From Kutzneria chonburiensis (GTDB lineage Bacteria; Actinomycetota; Actinomycetes; Mycobacteriales; Pseudonocardiaceae): 64,000 bases of DNA. Position 1 is the first letter of the stretch, and every line of letters begins with the position of its first letter. Of the stretch, positions 44,359-53,887 are shown piece after piece. The stretch covers positions 434,001 to 498,000 of the forward strand of contig NZ_CP097263.1 of assembly GCF_028622115.1 (NCBI RefSeq). The letters run 5' to 3'. The notes under the pieces are model-generated. The model was given only the letters and a program-made list of their open reading frames with translations. It made no database searches and was not told where the DNA came from. A program made the position numbers and the translations under genes.

Positions 44359-45305
44359 AGACCTTGCTGCGCTGGGAAAGCGCCCTCTTCGTGCTGCTGG
44401 TGCTGGTGGTCGTCGGCGGTTCGGCCGCGACGGGCGGCAGCTTCCTCACCGATCGCGGCGCGTTCAACGTGGGCAGCGACCTCGCGGTGATGGCGCTGAT
44501 CGCGCTGCCGTTGACGCTGGTGATCGTGGCGGCCGAGATCGACCTGTCGGTGGCGTCGGTGCTGGGGCTGTCCAGCGCCCTGATCGGCGTGCTGTGGAAC
44601 GACGGCTGGCCGCTGGAGGCGATCCTGCCGTTCGTGATCGTCGTCGGCGCGGTGTGCGGTGCGGTCAACGGGTTTCTGGTGACCAAGCTCGGCCTGCCGT
44701 CGCTGGCCGTGACCATCGGGTCGCTGGCCCTGTACCGGGGTCTGGCCTTCGTGGTGTTGGGGGACAAGGCCGTCGCCGATTTCCCCGACAGCTACACACA
44801 GTTCGGCACCACACCGGTGCCGGGAACCTGGATTCCGTACCCCATAGTGCTTTTTGTCGTGCTGGCCGTGGTCTTCGGACTGCTGTTGCACGCCACCACC
44901 TTCGGCCGCGCGGTGTTCGCCATCGGCGCCAACGAGGAAGCGGCGCGGTTCTCCGGCATCCGGGTCAAGCGGACCAAGTTCATCCTGTTCGTGCTGACGG
45001 GCGCGGTCGCCGCGCTCGCCGGCATCGTCTACACGCTGCGGTTCGCCAGTGCCCGGGCCGACAACGGCACCGGGCTGGAGCTGGAGGTGGTGACCGCGGT
45101 GCTGCTCGGCGGCGTGTCCATCTTCGGCGGCCGCGGCACGATCGGCGGTGTCGTGCTGGCCACGCTCGTGCTCGGCGGCCTGACCGACGCGCTCATCCTC
45201 GACGACGTCGCCACCGAGGTCGTCACGCTCGTGACCGGAATCCTGTTGCTGGCCAGCGTGTTCGCGCCGGCCGTCACCCATCGCCCGACGAGAGGCACAC
45301 CATGA
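44355..45305 (+). CDS. rhaQ: Rhamnose ABC transporter permease, second subunit
   Basis: A 316-residue RbsC-type permease homologous to the preceding gene. Landmarks are LTLVIVAAEIDLSVASVLGLSS, LAVTIGSLALYRGLAF, the cytoplasmic FAIGANEEAARFSGI loop and VTAVLLGGVSIFGGRGT. The duplicate permease arrangement (P and Q) is typical of rhamnose transporters, whereas ribose systems use one. It overlaps the binding-protein gene by 4 nt. The FAIGANEEAARFSGIRV segment is the CUT2 equivalent of the EAA coupling loop. Confidence 0.92.
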   Translation: MKTLLRWESALFVLLVLVVVGGSAATGGSFLTDRGAFNVGSDLAVMALIALPLTLVIVAAEIDLSVASVLGLSSALIGVLWNDGWPLEAILPFVIVVGAVCGAVNGFLVTKLGLPSLAVTIGSLALYRGLAFVVLGDKAVADFPDSYTQFGTTPVPGTWIPYPIVLFVVLAVVFGLLLHATTFGRAVFAIGANEEAARFSGIRVKRTKFILFVLTGAVAALAGIVYTLRFASARADNGTGLELEVVTAVLLGGVSIFGGRGTIGGVVLATLVLGGLTDALILDDVATEVVTLVTGILLLASVFAPAVTHRPTRGTP

Positions 45306-46354
45306 AGCGGATGATCGCCATCGTCGCCGCCGCACTGCTGCTGGCCGGCTGCGGCGGCACCACCAAGAACAACTCGGGCGGCGACAGCGGCGCCGGGCCG
45401 ACCTCCGGCGCCGCCGATCCGAATGCGCCGACGGCCAAGGATCTGAAGATCACGTTCCTGCCCAAGCAGGTCAACAATCCCTACTTCACGGTCGCGCAGG
45501 GCGGCGCCGAGAAGGCCGCGGCCGCGCTGGGCGAGCAGCTCAAGGCCACCGGGCCGTCCAGCGCCGACGCGTCTTCCCAGGTCACCTACATCAACACCGC
45601 CGCGCAACAGGGCCAGAACGCGCTTCTGTTGGCCGCCAACGACAGCAATGCCGTCGCGCCGGCACTCAAGGCTGCCCGCAAGCAGGGCATGAAGGTCGTG
45701 ACCTTCGACTCGGACGCCGCCCCCGACGCCCGTGACGTGTTCATCAACCAGGCCTCGTCCCAGGAGATCGCCGCCGGCCAGGTGAAGCTGATCTCCGACG
45801 CGATCGGCGGCGCCGGCGAGATCGCCATCCTGTCGGCCACGGCCAACGCGACCAACCAGAACGCCTGGATCGCGATCATGAAGCAGGAGCTGGCCAAGCC
45901 GGCGTACGCCAAGATCACGCTGGACGAGATCGCCTACGGCAACGACGACGACCAGACCTCGTTCCAGAAGACGCAGGGTCTCCTCCAGGCCCACCCCGAC
46001 CTCAAGGGCATCATCTCGCCGACCACGGTCGGCGTGGCCGCGGCCGCGCGCTACCTGGACTCCTCGTCGTACAAGGGAAAGGTCGCGCTGACCGGGCTCG
46101 GCACGCCCAACCAGATGCGCAAGTTCCTCCAGGACGGCACGGTCGGCTCGATCGCGCTGTGGGACCCGGCGCAGCTGGGCGCGCTGGCCACCTATGCCGC
46201 GGTCGCGCTGGCCTCCGGCCAGATCACCGGCAAGCAGGGCGAGAAGTTCAAGGCCGGTGAGCTCGGGGAGTACACCGTCGGGGCGAACGGCGAGGTGGTG
46301 CTGGGCCCGCCGCTGACGTTCACCAAGGACAACGTGGACAAGTACAACTTCTGA
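45302..46354 (+). CDS. rhaS: Rhamnose ABC transporter substrate-binding lipoprotein
   Basis: A 350-residue periplasmic-binding-protein-1-fold protein anchored as a lipoprotein: the lipobox LLAGC puts the modified Cys at residue 17, followed by a Gly/Asn/Ser/Thr linker. The sugar-binding fold is seen in LKITFLPKQVNNPYFTVAQGGAE, ANDSNAVAPALKAARKQG and VTFDSDAAPDARDVFINQAS. It captures rhamnose outside the membrane and delivers it to the RhaP/RhaQ channel. The start overlaps rhaQ by 4 nt and the isomerase gene follows after 25 bp, preceded by AAGGAG. The name follows rhizobial usage; it is unrelated to the E. coli regulator RhaS. Confidence 0.9.
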   Translation: MKRMIAIVAAALLLAGCGGTTKNNSGGDSGAGPTSGAADPNAPTAKDLKITFLPKQVNNPYFTVAQGGAEKAAAALGEQLKATGPSSADASSQVTYINTAAQQGQNALLLAANDSNAVAPALKAARKQGMKVVTFDSDAAPDARDVFINQASSQEIAAGQVKLISDAIGGAGEIAILSATANATNQNAWIAIMKQELAKPAYAKITLDEIAYGNDDDQTSFQKTQGLLQAHPDLKGIISPTTVGVAAAARYLDSSSYKGKVALTGLGTPNQMRKFLQDGTVGSIALWDPAQLGALATYAAVALASGQITGKQGEKFKAGELGEYTVGANGEVVLGPPLTFTKDNVDKYNF

Positions 46355-46379
46355 CCCGCTCAGCTGAAGGAGACCGGCC

Positions 46380-47537
46380 GTGGAAGGCGTGAAGGCGCAG
46401 CTGCGCAGGCACCGGATCGAGACGCCGTCGTGGGCGTACGGCAACTCGGGCACCCGGTTCAAGGTCTACGCCCAGGCGGGCGTGCCGCGCACGCCGCAGG
46501 AGAAGATCGCCGACGCGGCCAAGGTGCACGAGCTGACCGGCGTCGCGCCGAGCATCGCCCTGCACATCCCATGGGACCGCGTCGACGACTATCCGGCGCT
46601 GGCCCGGTTCGCCACCGATCACGGCATTGCTGTCGGGGCCATCAACCCCAACGTGTTCCAGGAGGACGACTACCGGCTGGGCAGCGTCTGCAACCCCGAT
46701 CCCAAGATCCGCCGCAAGGCGATCGACCATCTCCTGGAGTGCGTCGACATCGGCATTCGGACGGGGTCGTCGATCCTCTCGCTGTGGTTCGCCGACGGCA
46801 CCAACTATCCCGGCCAGGACTCGATCCGGGCCCGGCAGGACCGGCTGGCCGACGCACTGTCCGAAGTGTACGGTCAGCTGCCCGGCGACATGCGGATGCT
46901 GGTGGAGTACAAGCTGTTCGAGCCCAGCTTCTACACCATGGACCTGCCGGACTGGGGCACCTCGTTCGCGCACTGCGTGAACCTGGGGCCCCAGGCGCAG
47001 GTTCTGGTGGACACCGGACACCACGCGCCCGGCACCAACATCGAGTTCATCGTGGCGGTGCTGCGGCGGGCCGGCAAGCTCGGCGGTTTCCACTTCAACA
47101 GCCGGTTCTACGCCGACGACGACCTGATGGTCGGGGCGGCGGATCCGTTCCAGCTGTTCCGGATCATGCACGAGATCGTGGCCGCGGACGCGTTGGCGCC
47201 CGAGGCCGGGGTGGCGTTCATGCTCGACCAGTGCCACAACATCGAGGCCAAGGTGCCGGCGATGATCCGGTCCGTGCTCAACGTGCAGGAGGCCACGGCC
47301 AAGGCGCTGCTGGTCGACCAGGAGGCGTTGGCTGCCGCGCAGGCGGCCGGCGATGTGTTGGCGGCCAACGCGGTGCTGATGGACGCCTACAACACCGACG
47401 TCCGGCCGCTGCTGGCCGAGCTTCGGGCCGAGGACGGGCTCGACCCGGATCCGATCGGGGCCTATCGCCGGTCGGGCTATCAGGAGAAGATCGAGGCCGA
47501 GCGGGTGGGCGGCTCGGCGATGGGATGGGGCGCGTGA
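46380..47537 (+). CDS. rhaI: L-rhamnose isomerase
   Basis: A 385-residue TIM-barrel isomerase that converts L-rhamnose to L-rhamnulose. It belongs to the Pseudomonas-type RhaI group, seen in the N-terminal [16 protein letters not shown] and later in [50 protein letters not shown] and [18 protein letters not shown], where the Glu, Asp and His metal ligands lie. The GTG start is seven nt after AAGGAG. Its stop overlaps the next GTG. Length and motifs are intact. This is the most specific evidence for rhamnose as the operon's substrate. Confidence 0.94.
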   Translation: MEGVKAQLRRHRIETPSWAYGNSGTRFKVYAQAGVPRTPQEKIADAAKVHELTGVAPSIALHIPWDRVDDYPALARFATDHGIAVGAINPNVFQEDDYRLGSVCNPDPKIRRKAIDHLLECVDIGIRTGSSILSLWFADGTNYPGQDSIRARQDRLADALSEVYGQLPGDMRMLVEYKLFEPSFYTMDLPDWGTSFAHCVNLGPQAQVLVDTGHHAPGTNIEFIVAVLRRAGKLGGFHFNSRFYADDDLMVGAADPFQLFRIMHEIVAADALAPEAGVAFMLDQCHNIEAKVPAMIRSVLNVQEATAKALLVDQEALAAAQAAGDVLAANAVLMDAYNTDVRPLLAELRAEDGLDPDPIGAYRRSGYQEKIEAERVGGSAMGWGA

Positions 47538-49560
47538 ATCCCGCTGTTTCCTCGTTGCTGGACCGGGCGCACGCTCTCGGCGCGGACCGGCGGAATACGA
47601 ACTTCGCCGGTGGCAACGCGTCGTGCAAGGCGGTGGACCGGGATCCGGTGACCGGCGGCGACGTGGAACTGATGTGGGTCAAGGGTTCCGGCGGCGATCT
47701 GGGCACCCTGACCTCGTCGGGTTTGGCGGTGCTGCGGCTGGATCGGTTGCGTGCCTTGGTGGACGTGTATCCGGGGGTGGAGCGCGAGGACGAGATGGTC
47801 GCCGCGTTCGACTTCTGCCTGCACGGGCGTGGCGGGGCCGCGCCGTCCATCGACACCGCCATGCACGGGCTGGTCGACGCCGCCCATGTCGACCACCTGC
47901 ACCCCGATGCCGGGATCGCGTTGGCGACGGCCGCCGATGGGCCGGCGTTGACCCGGGAGTGCTTCGGCGACCGGGTGGCGTGGGTGGACTGGCGGCGGCC
48001 GGGTTTCCAGCTGGGCCTGGACATCGCCGCCATTCGACGGGCCCAGCCGGCGGCGATCGGCGTGATCCTCGGCGGGCACGGCATCACCGCCTGGGGTTCG
48101 ACCTCCGAGGAATGCCAGGCACATTCGTTGGAGATCATCCGCCGGGCGCAGGAGTTCCTCGACGCGCGAGGGTCTTCGGCGCCGTTCGGCGCGGTTGTCG
48201 AGGGCGGCGAGCGCTTGCGGATGGTGATCGGCGCGCTCGTGCGGCCGCGTTGGCCCCGGTGATCCGCGGGCTGGCGTCGACCGATCACCGTCAGGTCGGG
48301 CACTTCACCGATTCCCCTGAGGTGGTGGAGTTTCTTGTCGGGGCGAAGGCTCCGGCGCTGGCGGCACTGGGGACCTCGTGCCCGGATCACTTCCTGCGCA
48401 CCAAGGTTCGGCCGCTGTTCGTCGACACCGCGGCCGACGCTCCCATTGAGTCCGTTGTGGAGCGTCTGCGGATGCTGCACCACGAGTACCGTGAGGACTA
48501 CCGGGCCTATTACTCCCGGCACGCTGTCGAAGGCTCGCCGGCGATGCGCGGCGCCGACCCGGCGATCGTGTTGGTGCCTGGTGTTGGCATGTTCTCCTTC
48601 GGTGCCGACGAGCAGACTGCCCGGGTGGCCGGGGAGTTCTACGTCAACGCCATCAACGTGATGCGCGGGGCCGAGTCCGTGTCCCGGTATGCGCCGATTC
48701 CGGAGAGCGAGAAGTTCCGGATCGAGTATTGGGACCTGGAGGAGGCGAAGCTGCGTCGGCGGCCCAAGCCTCGGGCGTTGGCCGGGCGGGTCGCCATTGT
48801 CACCGGCGGCGGCTCGGGTATCGGCCGTGCAACCGCTTTGCGGTTGGCTGCTGAAGGCGCATGCGTCGCGGTCGCCGATCGCGACCTGGCCGCCGCCGAG
48901 TCCGTGGCCAAGGAGATCGGCTCCTCGGCCGTCGCCGTTGCCGTCGATGTGTCCTCTTCGGACGCTGTCGACTCCGCCATCTCCGCTGCCTGTCTGGCTT
49001 TCGGCGGCATCGACCTGGTGGTCAACAATGCCGGGCTGTCGGTGTCGAAGGCGTTGGTGGACACCACCGACGAGGATTGGGACCGTCAGCACGACGTGAT
49101 GGCCCGTGGCTCGTTCCTGGTGTCCCGCGCCGCCGCTCGCGTCATGATCGCCCAGGGCATCGGCGGCGACATCGTCTACGTGGTCAGCAAGAACGCCGTG
49201 TTCGCCGGGCCCAACAACGTTGCCTACGGCTCGGCCAAGGCCGACCAGGCGCATCAGGTCCGTCTGCTCGCCGCCGAACTCGCGGCGCACGGCATTCGCG
49301 TCAACGGCGTCAATCCCGATGCCGTCGTCCGTGGTTCCGGCATCTTCTCGTCTGGCTGGGGCGCGCAGCGGGCGGCCGTGTACGGGGTGCCCGAGGAGAA
49401 GCTGGGGGAGTATTACGCGCAGCGGACGCTGCTCAAGGCCGAGGTTCTGCCCGAGCACGTCGCCGCCGCTATCTTCGTGCTCACTGCCGGCGAGCTGTCC
49501 CGCACCACCGGTCTGCACGTGCCCGTGGACGCCGGCGTCGCCGCCGCCTTCCTGCGATGA
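47534..49560 (+). pseudogene. rhaD: Bifunctional rhamnulose-1-phosphate aldolase / short-chain dehydrogenase, frameshifted
   Basis: The gene begins in one frame (NTNFAGGNASCKAV, DHLHPDAGIAL, class II aldolase metal ligands) and ends that frame at a stop at 48262. The remaining protein continues in another frame from about 48217 (RRARAAALAPVIRGLAS, then the dehydrogenase part: VAIVTGGGSGIGRATAL, NNAGLSVSK and YGSAKADQAHQ with the catalytic Tyr and Lys). One missing base after TTG at about 48217 in GAGCGCTTGCGGATGG explains it. A full-length version would be ~675 residues and cleave rhamnulose-1-phosphate to dihydroxyacetone phosphate and lactaldehyde, then oxidise the latter. As read, the dehydrogenase domain would not be made. 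Sequencing error is possible. Confidence 0.8.
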
Positions 49561-50864
49561 CTTCCTACGCCGCCGTCGACCTCGGCGCGTCCAGCGGCCG
49601 TGTCATGCTCGGTCGCGTCGAGGCCGACACCTTGTCCTTGCAGGAGGTTTCCCGCTTCTCCTACCGTCCCACCGTCCGCGACGGCGCTCTGCGTTGGGAC
49701 GCTGCCCTGCTTCGTCGTTCCGTGGAGGATGGCTTGCGGGGCTTGGACGTTCGCAGCGTAGGCATCGATTCTTGGGCCGTCGACTACGGCCTGCTCGACT
49801 CTTCCGGCGAACTGCTCGCCGATCCCGTCTGCTACCGCGATTCCCGTACCGACGGCATTGTCGATCAGGTCCTTGGCGTTGTCCCGGCTCATGAGCTCTA
49901 CGGCCTCACCGGCATCCAGATCCTGCCCATCAACACCTTGTTCCAGCTCGTGGCCGATCCTTTGGCACAGCGGGCTTCCCACCTCCTGCTCATCCCCGAC
50001 CTCGTCGCCTACTGGCTCACCGGCGAGCTCGGGGCCGAGCACACCAATGCCTCCACCACCCAGCTGCTCGATGTCCACACCGGACAGTGGGCCACCGGTT
50101 TGCTCTCCCGCCTCGGTCTCCCCACCTCCATCTTTCCTCCGCTGCGCCAGCCGGGTTCTCCCATCGGCGGCAACCTCGTCACCGTCGGCTCCCACGACAC
50201 CGCCTCCGCCGTACACGCCATTCCCGCTTCGACCGACCGCTTCGGCTACATCTCCTGCGGCACTTGGTCTCTCGTCGGCGTCGAGCTGGACCGTCCCGTC
50301 CTCACCGCTGACAGTCTCGCCGCCAACTTCACCAACGAGGCCGGCGTCGGCGGCACCGTCCGTTTCCTCCGCAACGTCATGGGCCTGTGGCTCCTCGAGG
50401 AGTCCCTCCGCGTCTGGGGCGTCGACCGGGATCCTCTGCTCCGCGCTGCTGCCTCCCTGCCTCGCCGCTCGATCATCGACCCCAACGCCCCCGAGTTCCT
50501 TCCCCCCGGCGACATGCCCGCCCGCATCATCGCCGCCTGCCGCGATTCCGGTCAGCCGATACCCGTTGACCCGCCCGAGATCGTCCGCTGCATCCTCGAC
50601 AGTCTCGCCTCCGCCTACCGCTCCACCCTCCTCGACGCCCAGCGCCTCTCAGGCAAGGAGATCGACGTCGTCCACCTGGTTGGCGGCGGTTCCCGCAACT
50701 CCCTGCTCTGCCAGCTCACCGCCGACGCCTGCCGTCTCCCCGTCCTCGCCGGCCCCGTCGAGGCCACGGCCCTCGGCAACCTCCTCGTCCAGGCCGCCGT
50801 CCCCAACCCCCACCACCTCGTCGCCGCCACCCAGGAGATCCGCCGCTACGACCCGACCGGCTGA
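49557..50864 (+). CDS. Rhamnulokinase, shortened
   Basis: A 435-residue FGGY-family carbohydrate kinase that phosphorylates L-rhamnulose. The N-terminal phosphate-binding segment AAVDLGASSGRVMLG, SVGIDSWAVDYGLL, the adenosine-binding HLVGGGSRNSLLCQLTADA and GPVEATALGNLLVQA are clear. It is ~40-50 residues shorter than usual rhamnulokinases; one visible gap lies between QPGSPIGG and NLVTVGSHDTAS, where relatives carry ~15 more residues of the central hinge region. That in-frame loss could affect folding. The ATG overlaps the rhaD stop. It is the last gene of the operon; 4 bp separate its stop from the convergent methyltransferase gene. Confidence 0.88.
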   Translation: MTSYAAVDLGASSGRVMLGRVEADTLSLQEVSRFSYRPTVRDGALRWDAALLRRSVEDGLRGLDVRSVGIDSWAVDYGLLDSSGELLADPVCYRDSRTDGIVDQVLGVVPAHELYGLTGIQILPINTLFQLVADPLAQRASHLLLIPDLVAYWLTGELGAEHTNASTTQLLDVHTGQWATGLLSRLGLPTSIFPPLRQPGSPIGGNLVTVGSHDTASAVHAIPASTDRFGYISCGTWSLVGVELDRPVLTADSLAANFTNEAGVGGTVRFLRNVMGLWLLEESLRVWGVDRDPLLRAAASLPRRSIIDPNAPEFLPPGDMPARIIAACRDSGQPIPVDPPEIVRCILDSLASAYRSTLLDAQRLSGKEIDVVHLVGGGSRNSLLCQLTADACRLPVLAGPVEATALGNLLVQAAVPNPHHLVAATQEIRRYDPTG

Positions 50865-50868
50865 ATCC

Positions 50869-51672
50869 TCACGCCGTGGCGATCACCCAGCGGTTGCCGG
50901 CGAGGGGGTCGGCGGGCACGGGGAGGGGGCCGGCGCCGTAGCGGGTGGTGAAGTCGAAGCAGGTGTGTACGGAGACGGACCAGCCCAGCGAAGCGAGCAA
51001 GGCGGCGGAGTCGCGGGGGACGTGGTCGGCGAACAGGGCGAGGAGGTCGATGCCGGTCTCGGCCAAGGTCTCGGCGTAGAGGGGGCCGGCAACGGCGGGC
51101 GTCGCGACGATCTCGTGGAAGAGGCGGCTGCCGGGCTCGGAGAGGGTGCTGACGGTGCGTACGAGCGAAGGGGAGAGGGTGAGCAGCACACCCTCGGCAA
51201 CCCAGGTGGTGGGCAGACCGGGACGGAAGCCGGCGTCGACGAGGGCGGCGGACCAGTTGCCGCGGAGGTCCACGGGGATGGGGGTGCGCCGGACGACGGG
51301 GAGGGCCCCGACGGAGGCCAACACCTCGTGCTTGAAGTCGAGGACGGCCGGGCGGTCGACCTCGAAGACGTGGGAGTCGGCGGGCCAGCGCAGGCGGAAG
51401 GCGCGGGTGTCGAGGCCGGCGCCGAGCAGGACGGTCTGCGGAGTGCCGATGACGAAGTCATCGACCAAGCGGGTACGAAGGCCGAAGTAGCGGCCGAGCC
51501 GGCCCCACAGCGGGCGGGAGTCGAGGTCGTCGGACCAGACGGCGGGCCATGAAACGCCCGCCGCCCCGACGAAAAGGCGGGCGAACTGGTCCTGGGCCAA
51601 GGAATCGGGACGGGTGGCCTCCTGCGCCCGGGCGGCGGCGACCAGCAGGGAAGTCAGCCCGACATCGGCCAT
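50869..51672 (-). CDS. SAM-dependent methyltransferase, leucine carboxyl methyltransferase-like (TIGR00027)
   Basis: A 267-residue protein of the TIGR00027 family, abundant in actinobacteria. The SAM-binding segment is TVLLGAGLDTRAFRLRWPAD, followed by the acidic VFEVDRPAVLDFK and the late VAEGVLLTLSP motif. The N-terminus RPDSLAQDQFARLFVG is typical. The family resembles leucine carboxyl methyltransferases but bacterial substrates are largely unknown; O-methylation in natural product pathways has been shown for some members. The ATG at 51672 leaves a 189-bp gap to the dipZ 3' end at 51862. It is not visibly part of an operon. Confidence 0.9.
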   Translation of the reverse strand: MADVGLTSLLVAAARAQEATRPDSLAQDQFARLFVGAAGVSWPAVWSDDLDSRPLWGRLGRYFGLRTRLVDDFVIGTPQTVLLGAGLDTRAFRLRWPADSHVFEVDRPAVLDFKHEVLASVGALPVVRRTPIPVDLRGNWSAALVDAGFRPGLPTTWVAEGVLLTLSPSLVRTVSTLSEPGSRLFHEIVATPAVAGPLYAETLAETGIDLLALFADHVPRDSAALLASLGWSVSVHTCFDFTTRYGAGPLPVPADPLAGNRWVIATA

Positions 51673-51861
51673 GACATCTCCTCATCGGGGCAGCCGCCCC
51701 CATGCGGGATCGTCATGGGACGCGGTCCTCACGGCCCCAGTGTCGGGGCGGCGCGAGGCGAGCACAACAACCCGTCACCGGAAGGTGTGAGCGCGTTTTC
51801 CCAGGCGGGACAAGGCAATACGGCAAACGGGGGCGATAGTGCGGCGACCGGGGGACTCGCG

Positions 51862-53553
51862 CTACCCGAACGTGAAGTCGTAGGCCTCGACGCCCGGTGT
51901 GAAGGCCAGGGTCATTGTCGAGCGCTGGTACGGCCCGTTGTTCACGAGCGTGTACAGCTTCGGCACACCGGACACGTCGATGGTCTTGGTCGTCTTGCCG
52001 TCCATCTGCACGGTGACAGTGCCGGATCCGCCCAGCACGAGGTACACGTCCCGGGCCTGGTAGCTGAGTTGGAGCTGGGCGTCGGGGCCGGAGGTCAGGG
52101 ACTCGGGGCCGCCGCGCCACGCGCCGGCCAGCGCGAAGGTGTCCGGCTGCACGGCCGAAGGGAACTGGAACAGCTGATTGTTGTTGCCACCATTGGGAAT
52201 TGGGCCGCTGGCGTGCAGCGGGGCGTACTGCGAGCCGAGGTAGGTCTCGGGGGTCTGCTGCTCGGCCGGCGTGGTGTCGGCGACCTCGGTCTCGGCGGGA
52301 AGGTCCACAGTGGACGAAGCGCTGGTCAGCAGCTGGCGGATGAGCTGCTCGGTGCCGCTGTAGTCGCCCTCGCCGAAGTTCACGTGCCGAACCGTGCCGC
52401 CGGCGTCGATCAGGTACTCGGCCGGCCAGTACTGGTTGCTGTAGGCGTTCCAGGTGCCGTAACCGTTGTCGACGGCCACGGGGTACTTCACGCCGAGCGT
52501 CTTGGACTGCGCGGTGATGTTGGCGACGTCGTGCTCGAAGGCGAACTCCGGGGTGTGCACGCCGATGATCTCCAGACCGGCCTGGTGATAGGCCTGGTAC
52601 CAGGACTCGACGTGGGGCAGGGTGCGCAGGCAGTTGATACAGCTGTACGTCCAGAAGTCGATCAGCACCACCTTGCCGTGCAGCCCGGCCAGGGTGAGCG
52701 GCTTGGAGTTGATCCAGTCGCTGATGCCGGTCAGCTCGGGCGCCCTGCCGCAGTCCTTCAGGGTCTGGCCGCCGGGCTGGCAGTTCACGCCCGGCGCGGC
52801 GGTGGAGGGGGAGGTGTTGTCGGGGCTGCCGTTGAGCTTGTGCAGTTCACCCTGGGCCTGGGCGTCGCCCTCGACCGATTGCTGCAACGCGCTGGTATAT
52901 CCCGGGACGGCCGTCTGCAATCCGTCGGTGAGGTTGAATGCGATTGCCACGGCCACGACCAGCATCACGACGCCGCTGACGAGGCGAAATCCACGGGCTC
53001 GCGTCCGAATGGCCGACAGGCGCCGGGTGATGGCGTCACCGGCCACCGCGAGAACGAGCAGCGGCACACCGCAGCCGATGGCGAATGCGGCGGTCAGGGC
53101 CAGCGCGCCGGCACTGAACGTGTGATTCGCGCCGATCACGGCGATCGTCGCCAGCACCGGCCCGGCACACGGCACGAATAGCAGCCCGAGGCCGAGACCG
53201 AGCACGATTCCGTTGCCGTTCGGATTGACCGGACGGCCGCTGAGCCGGGCGAACGGGCGTTCCAGCAGATCGCCGAACCGCGGCCAGATCAGGCCGACGC
53301 CGATCAGCACGAGCACGGCGATGCCGGCGTCGCGCAGCAGCGTCTGGGGCAGCCCGAGCGCGCTCAACACCAGCGAGCCGAACAGCGTGGACAGCGCGAA
53401 ACTCAGCACCAGCCCGGCGATGACCAGGTACGGCCGCCCCTTGCGGCGCTGCGGCCCGCCCGAGGTGAGCACGACCGGCAGCACCGGCAGCACACAGGGG
53501 GAGAGGCTGGTGATCACCCCGGCCAGAAACCCGACGACGACCAACGTGACCAT
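51862..53553 (-). CDS. dipZ: DipZ-type CcdA/thioredoxin-like fusion protein
   Basis: A 563-residue protein that carries reducing equivalents across the membrane. The N-terminal CcdA domain has six hydrophobic helices with redox cysteines Cys20 (SPCVLP) and Cys129 (VPCAGP). A linker with two extra cysteines leads to an extracytoplasmic thioredoxin fold with the active pair Cys305/Cys308 in WTYSCINCLRTLP. The C-terminal ~130 residues form the beta sandwich seen in mycobacterial DipZ. It keeps exported thiol-disulfide proteins in a reduced form, for example for cytochrome c maturation. The gene is single, and converges on nothing close. Confidence 0.93.
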   Translation of the reverse strand: MVTLVVVGFLAGVITSLSPCVLPVLPVVLTSGGPQRRKGRPYLVIAGLVLSFALSTLFGSLVLSALGLPQTLLRDAGIAVLVLIGVGLIWPRFGDLLERPFARLSGRPVNPNGNGIVLGLGLGLLFVPCAGPVLATIAVIGANHTFSAGALALTAAFAIGCGVPLLVLAVAGDAITRRLSAIRTRARGFRLVSGVVMLVVAVAIAFNLTDGLQTAVPGYTSALQQSVEGDAQAQGELHKLNGSPDNTSPSTAAPGVNCQPGGQTLKDCGRAPELTGISDWINSKPLTLAGLHGKVVLIDFWTYSCINCLRTLPHVESWYQAYHQAGLEIIGVHTPEFAFEHDVANITAQSKTLGVKYPVAVDNGYGTWNAYSNQYWPAEYLIDAGGTVRHVNFGEGDYSGTEQLIRQLLTSASSTVDLPAETEVADTTPAEQQTPETYLGSQYAPLHASGPIPNGGNNNQLFQFPSAVQPDTFALAGAWRGGPESLTSGPDAQLQLSYQARDVYLVLGGSGTVTVQMDGKTTKTIDVSGVPKLYTLVNNGPYQRSTMTLAFTPGVEAYDFTFG

Positions 53554-53887
53554 GGGGCAAGGTTACTGCCCGCGCGCACCCGACCACGTTACCGATCTCT
53601 TACGCCCGCCGGCCCAAGGGAGTCCGACTGCCGTGCTACCGTACGCGTCTGAACGGTTCCCGTTGGTGATCGACGGCGGTTCATGCGGCTTTTACGCCGA
53701 TGCCGGCGTCAACTCCAGTCGCCAAGCGGGTGTATTCTGAGATTGCTGTTAACAGTTACAGTGGCGTTCTGTCCGGTAATTCGCATTAGTGCGAAAACTA
53801 GGGACGATCGGGCGTCCTGTGCTGGCGGGAAACGCGCATAGGCTCCGGCGGTCCGTTATGGAGTCGCCCGGAATGAGGTGTGCGCGG
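53554..53887. promoter_or_regulatory. Divergent promoter region dipZ / protease with palindrome
   Basis: This 334-bp region has no convincing gene. It contains an AT-richer stretch around 53735-53790 with the perfect palindrome CTGTTAACAG at 53746-53755, which partly repeats in the following TTACAG. The protease promoter probably lies here. Part of it (53789-53887) is open in the protease frame, so an earlier start of that gene is not excluded. Confidence 0.4.
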
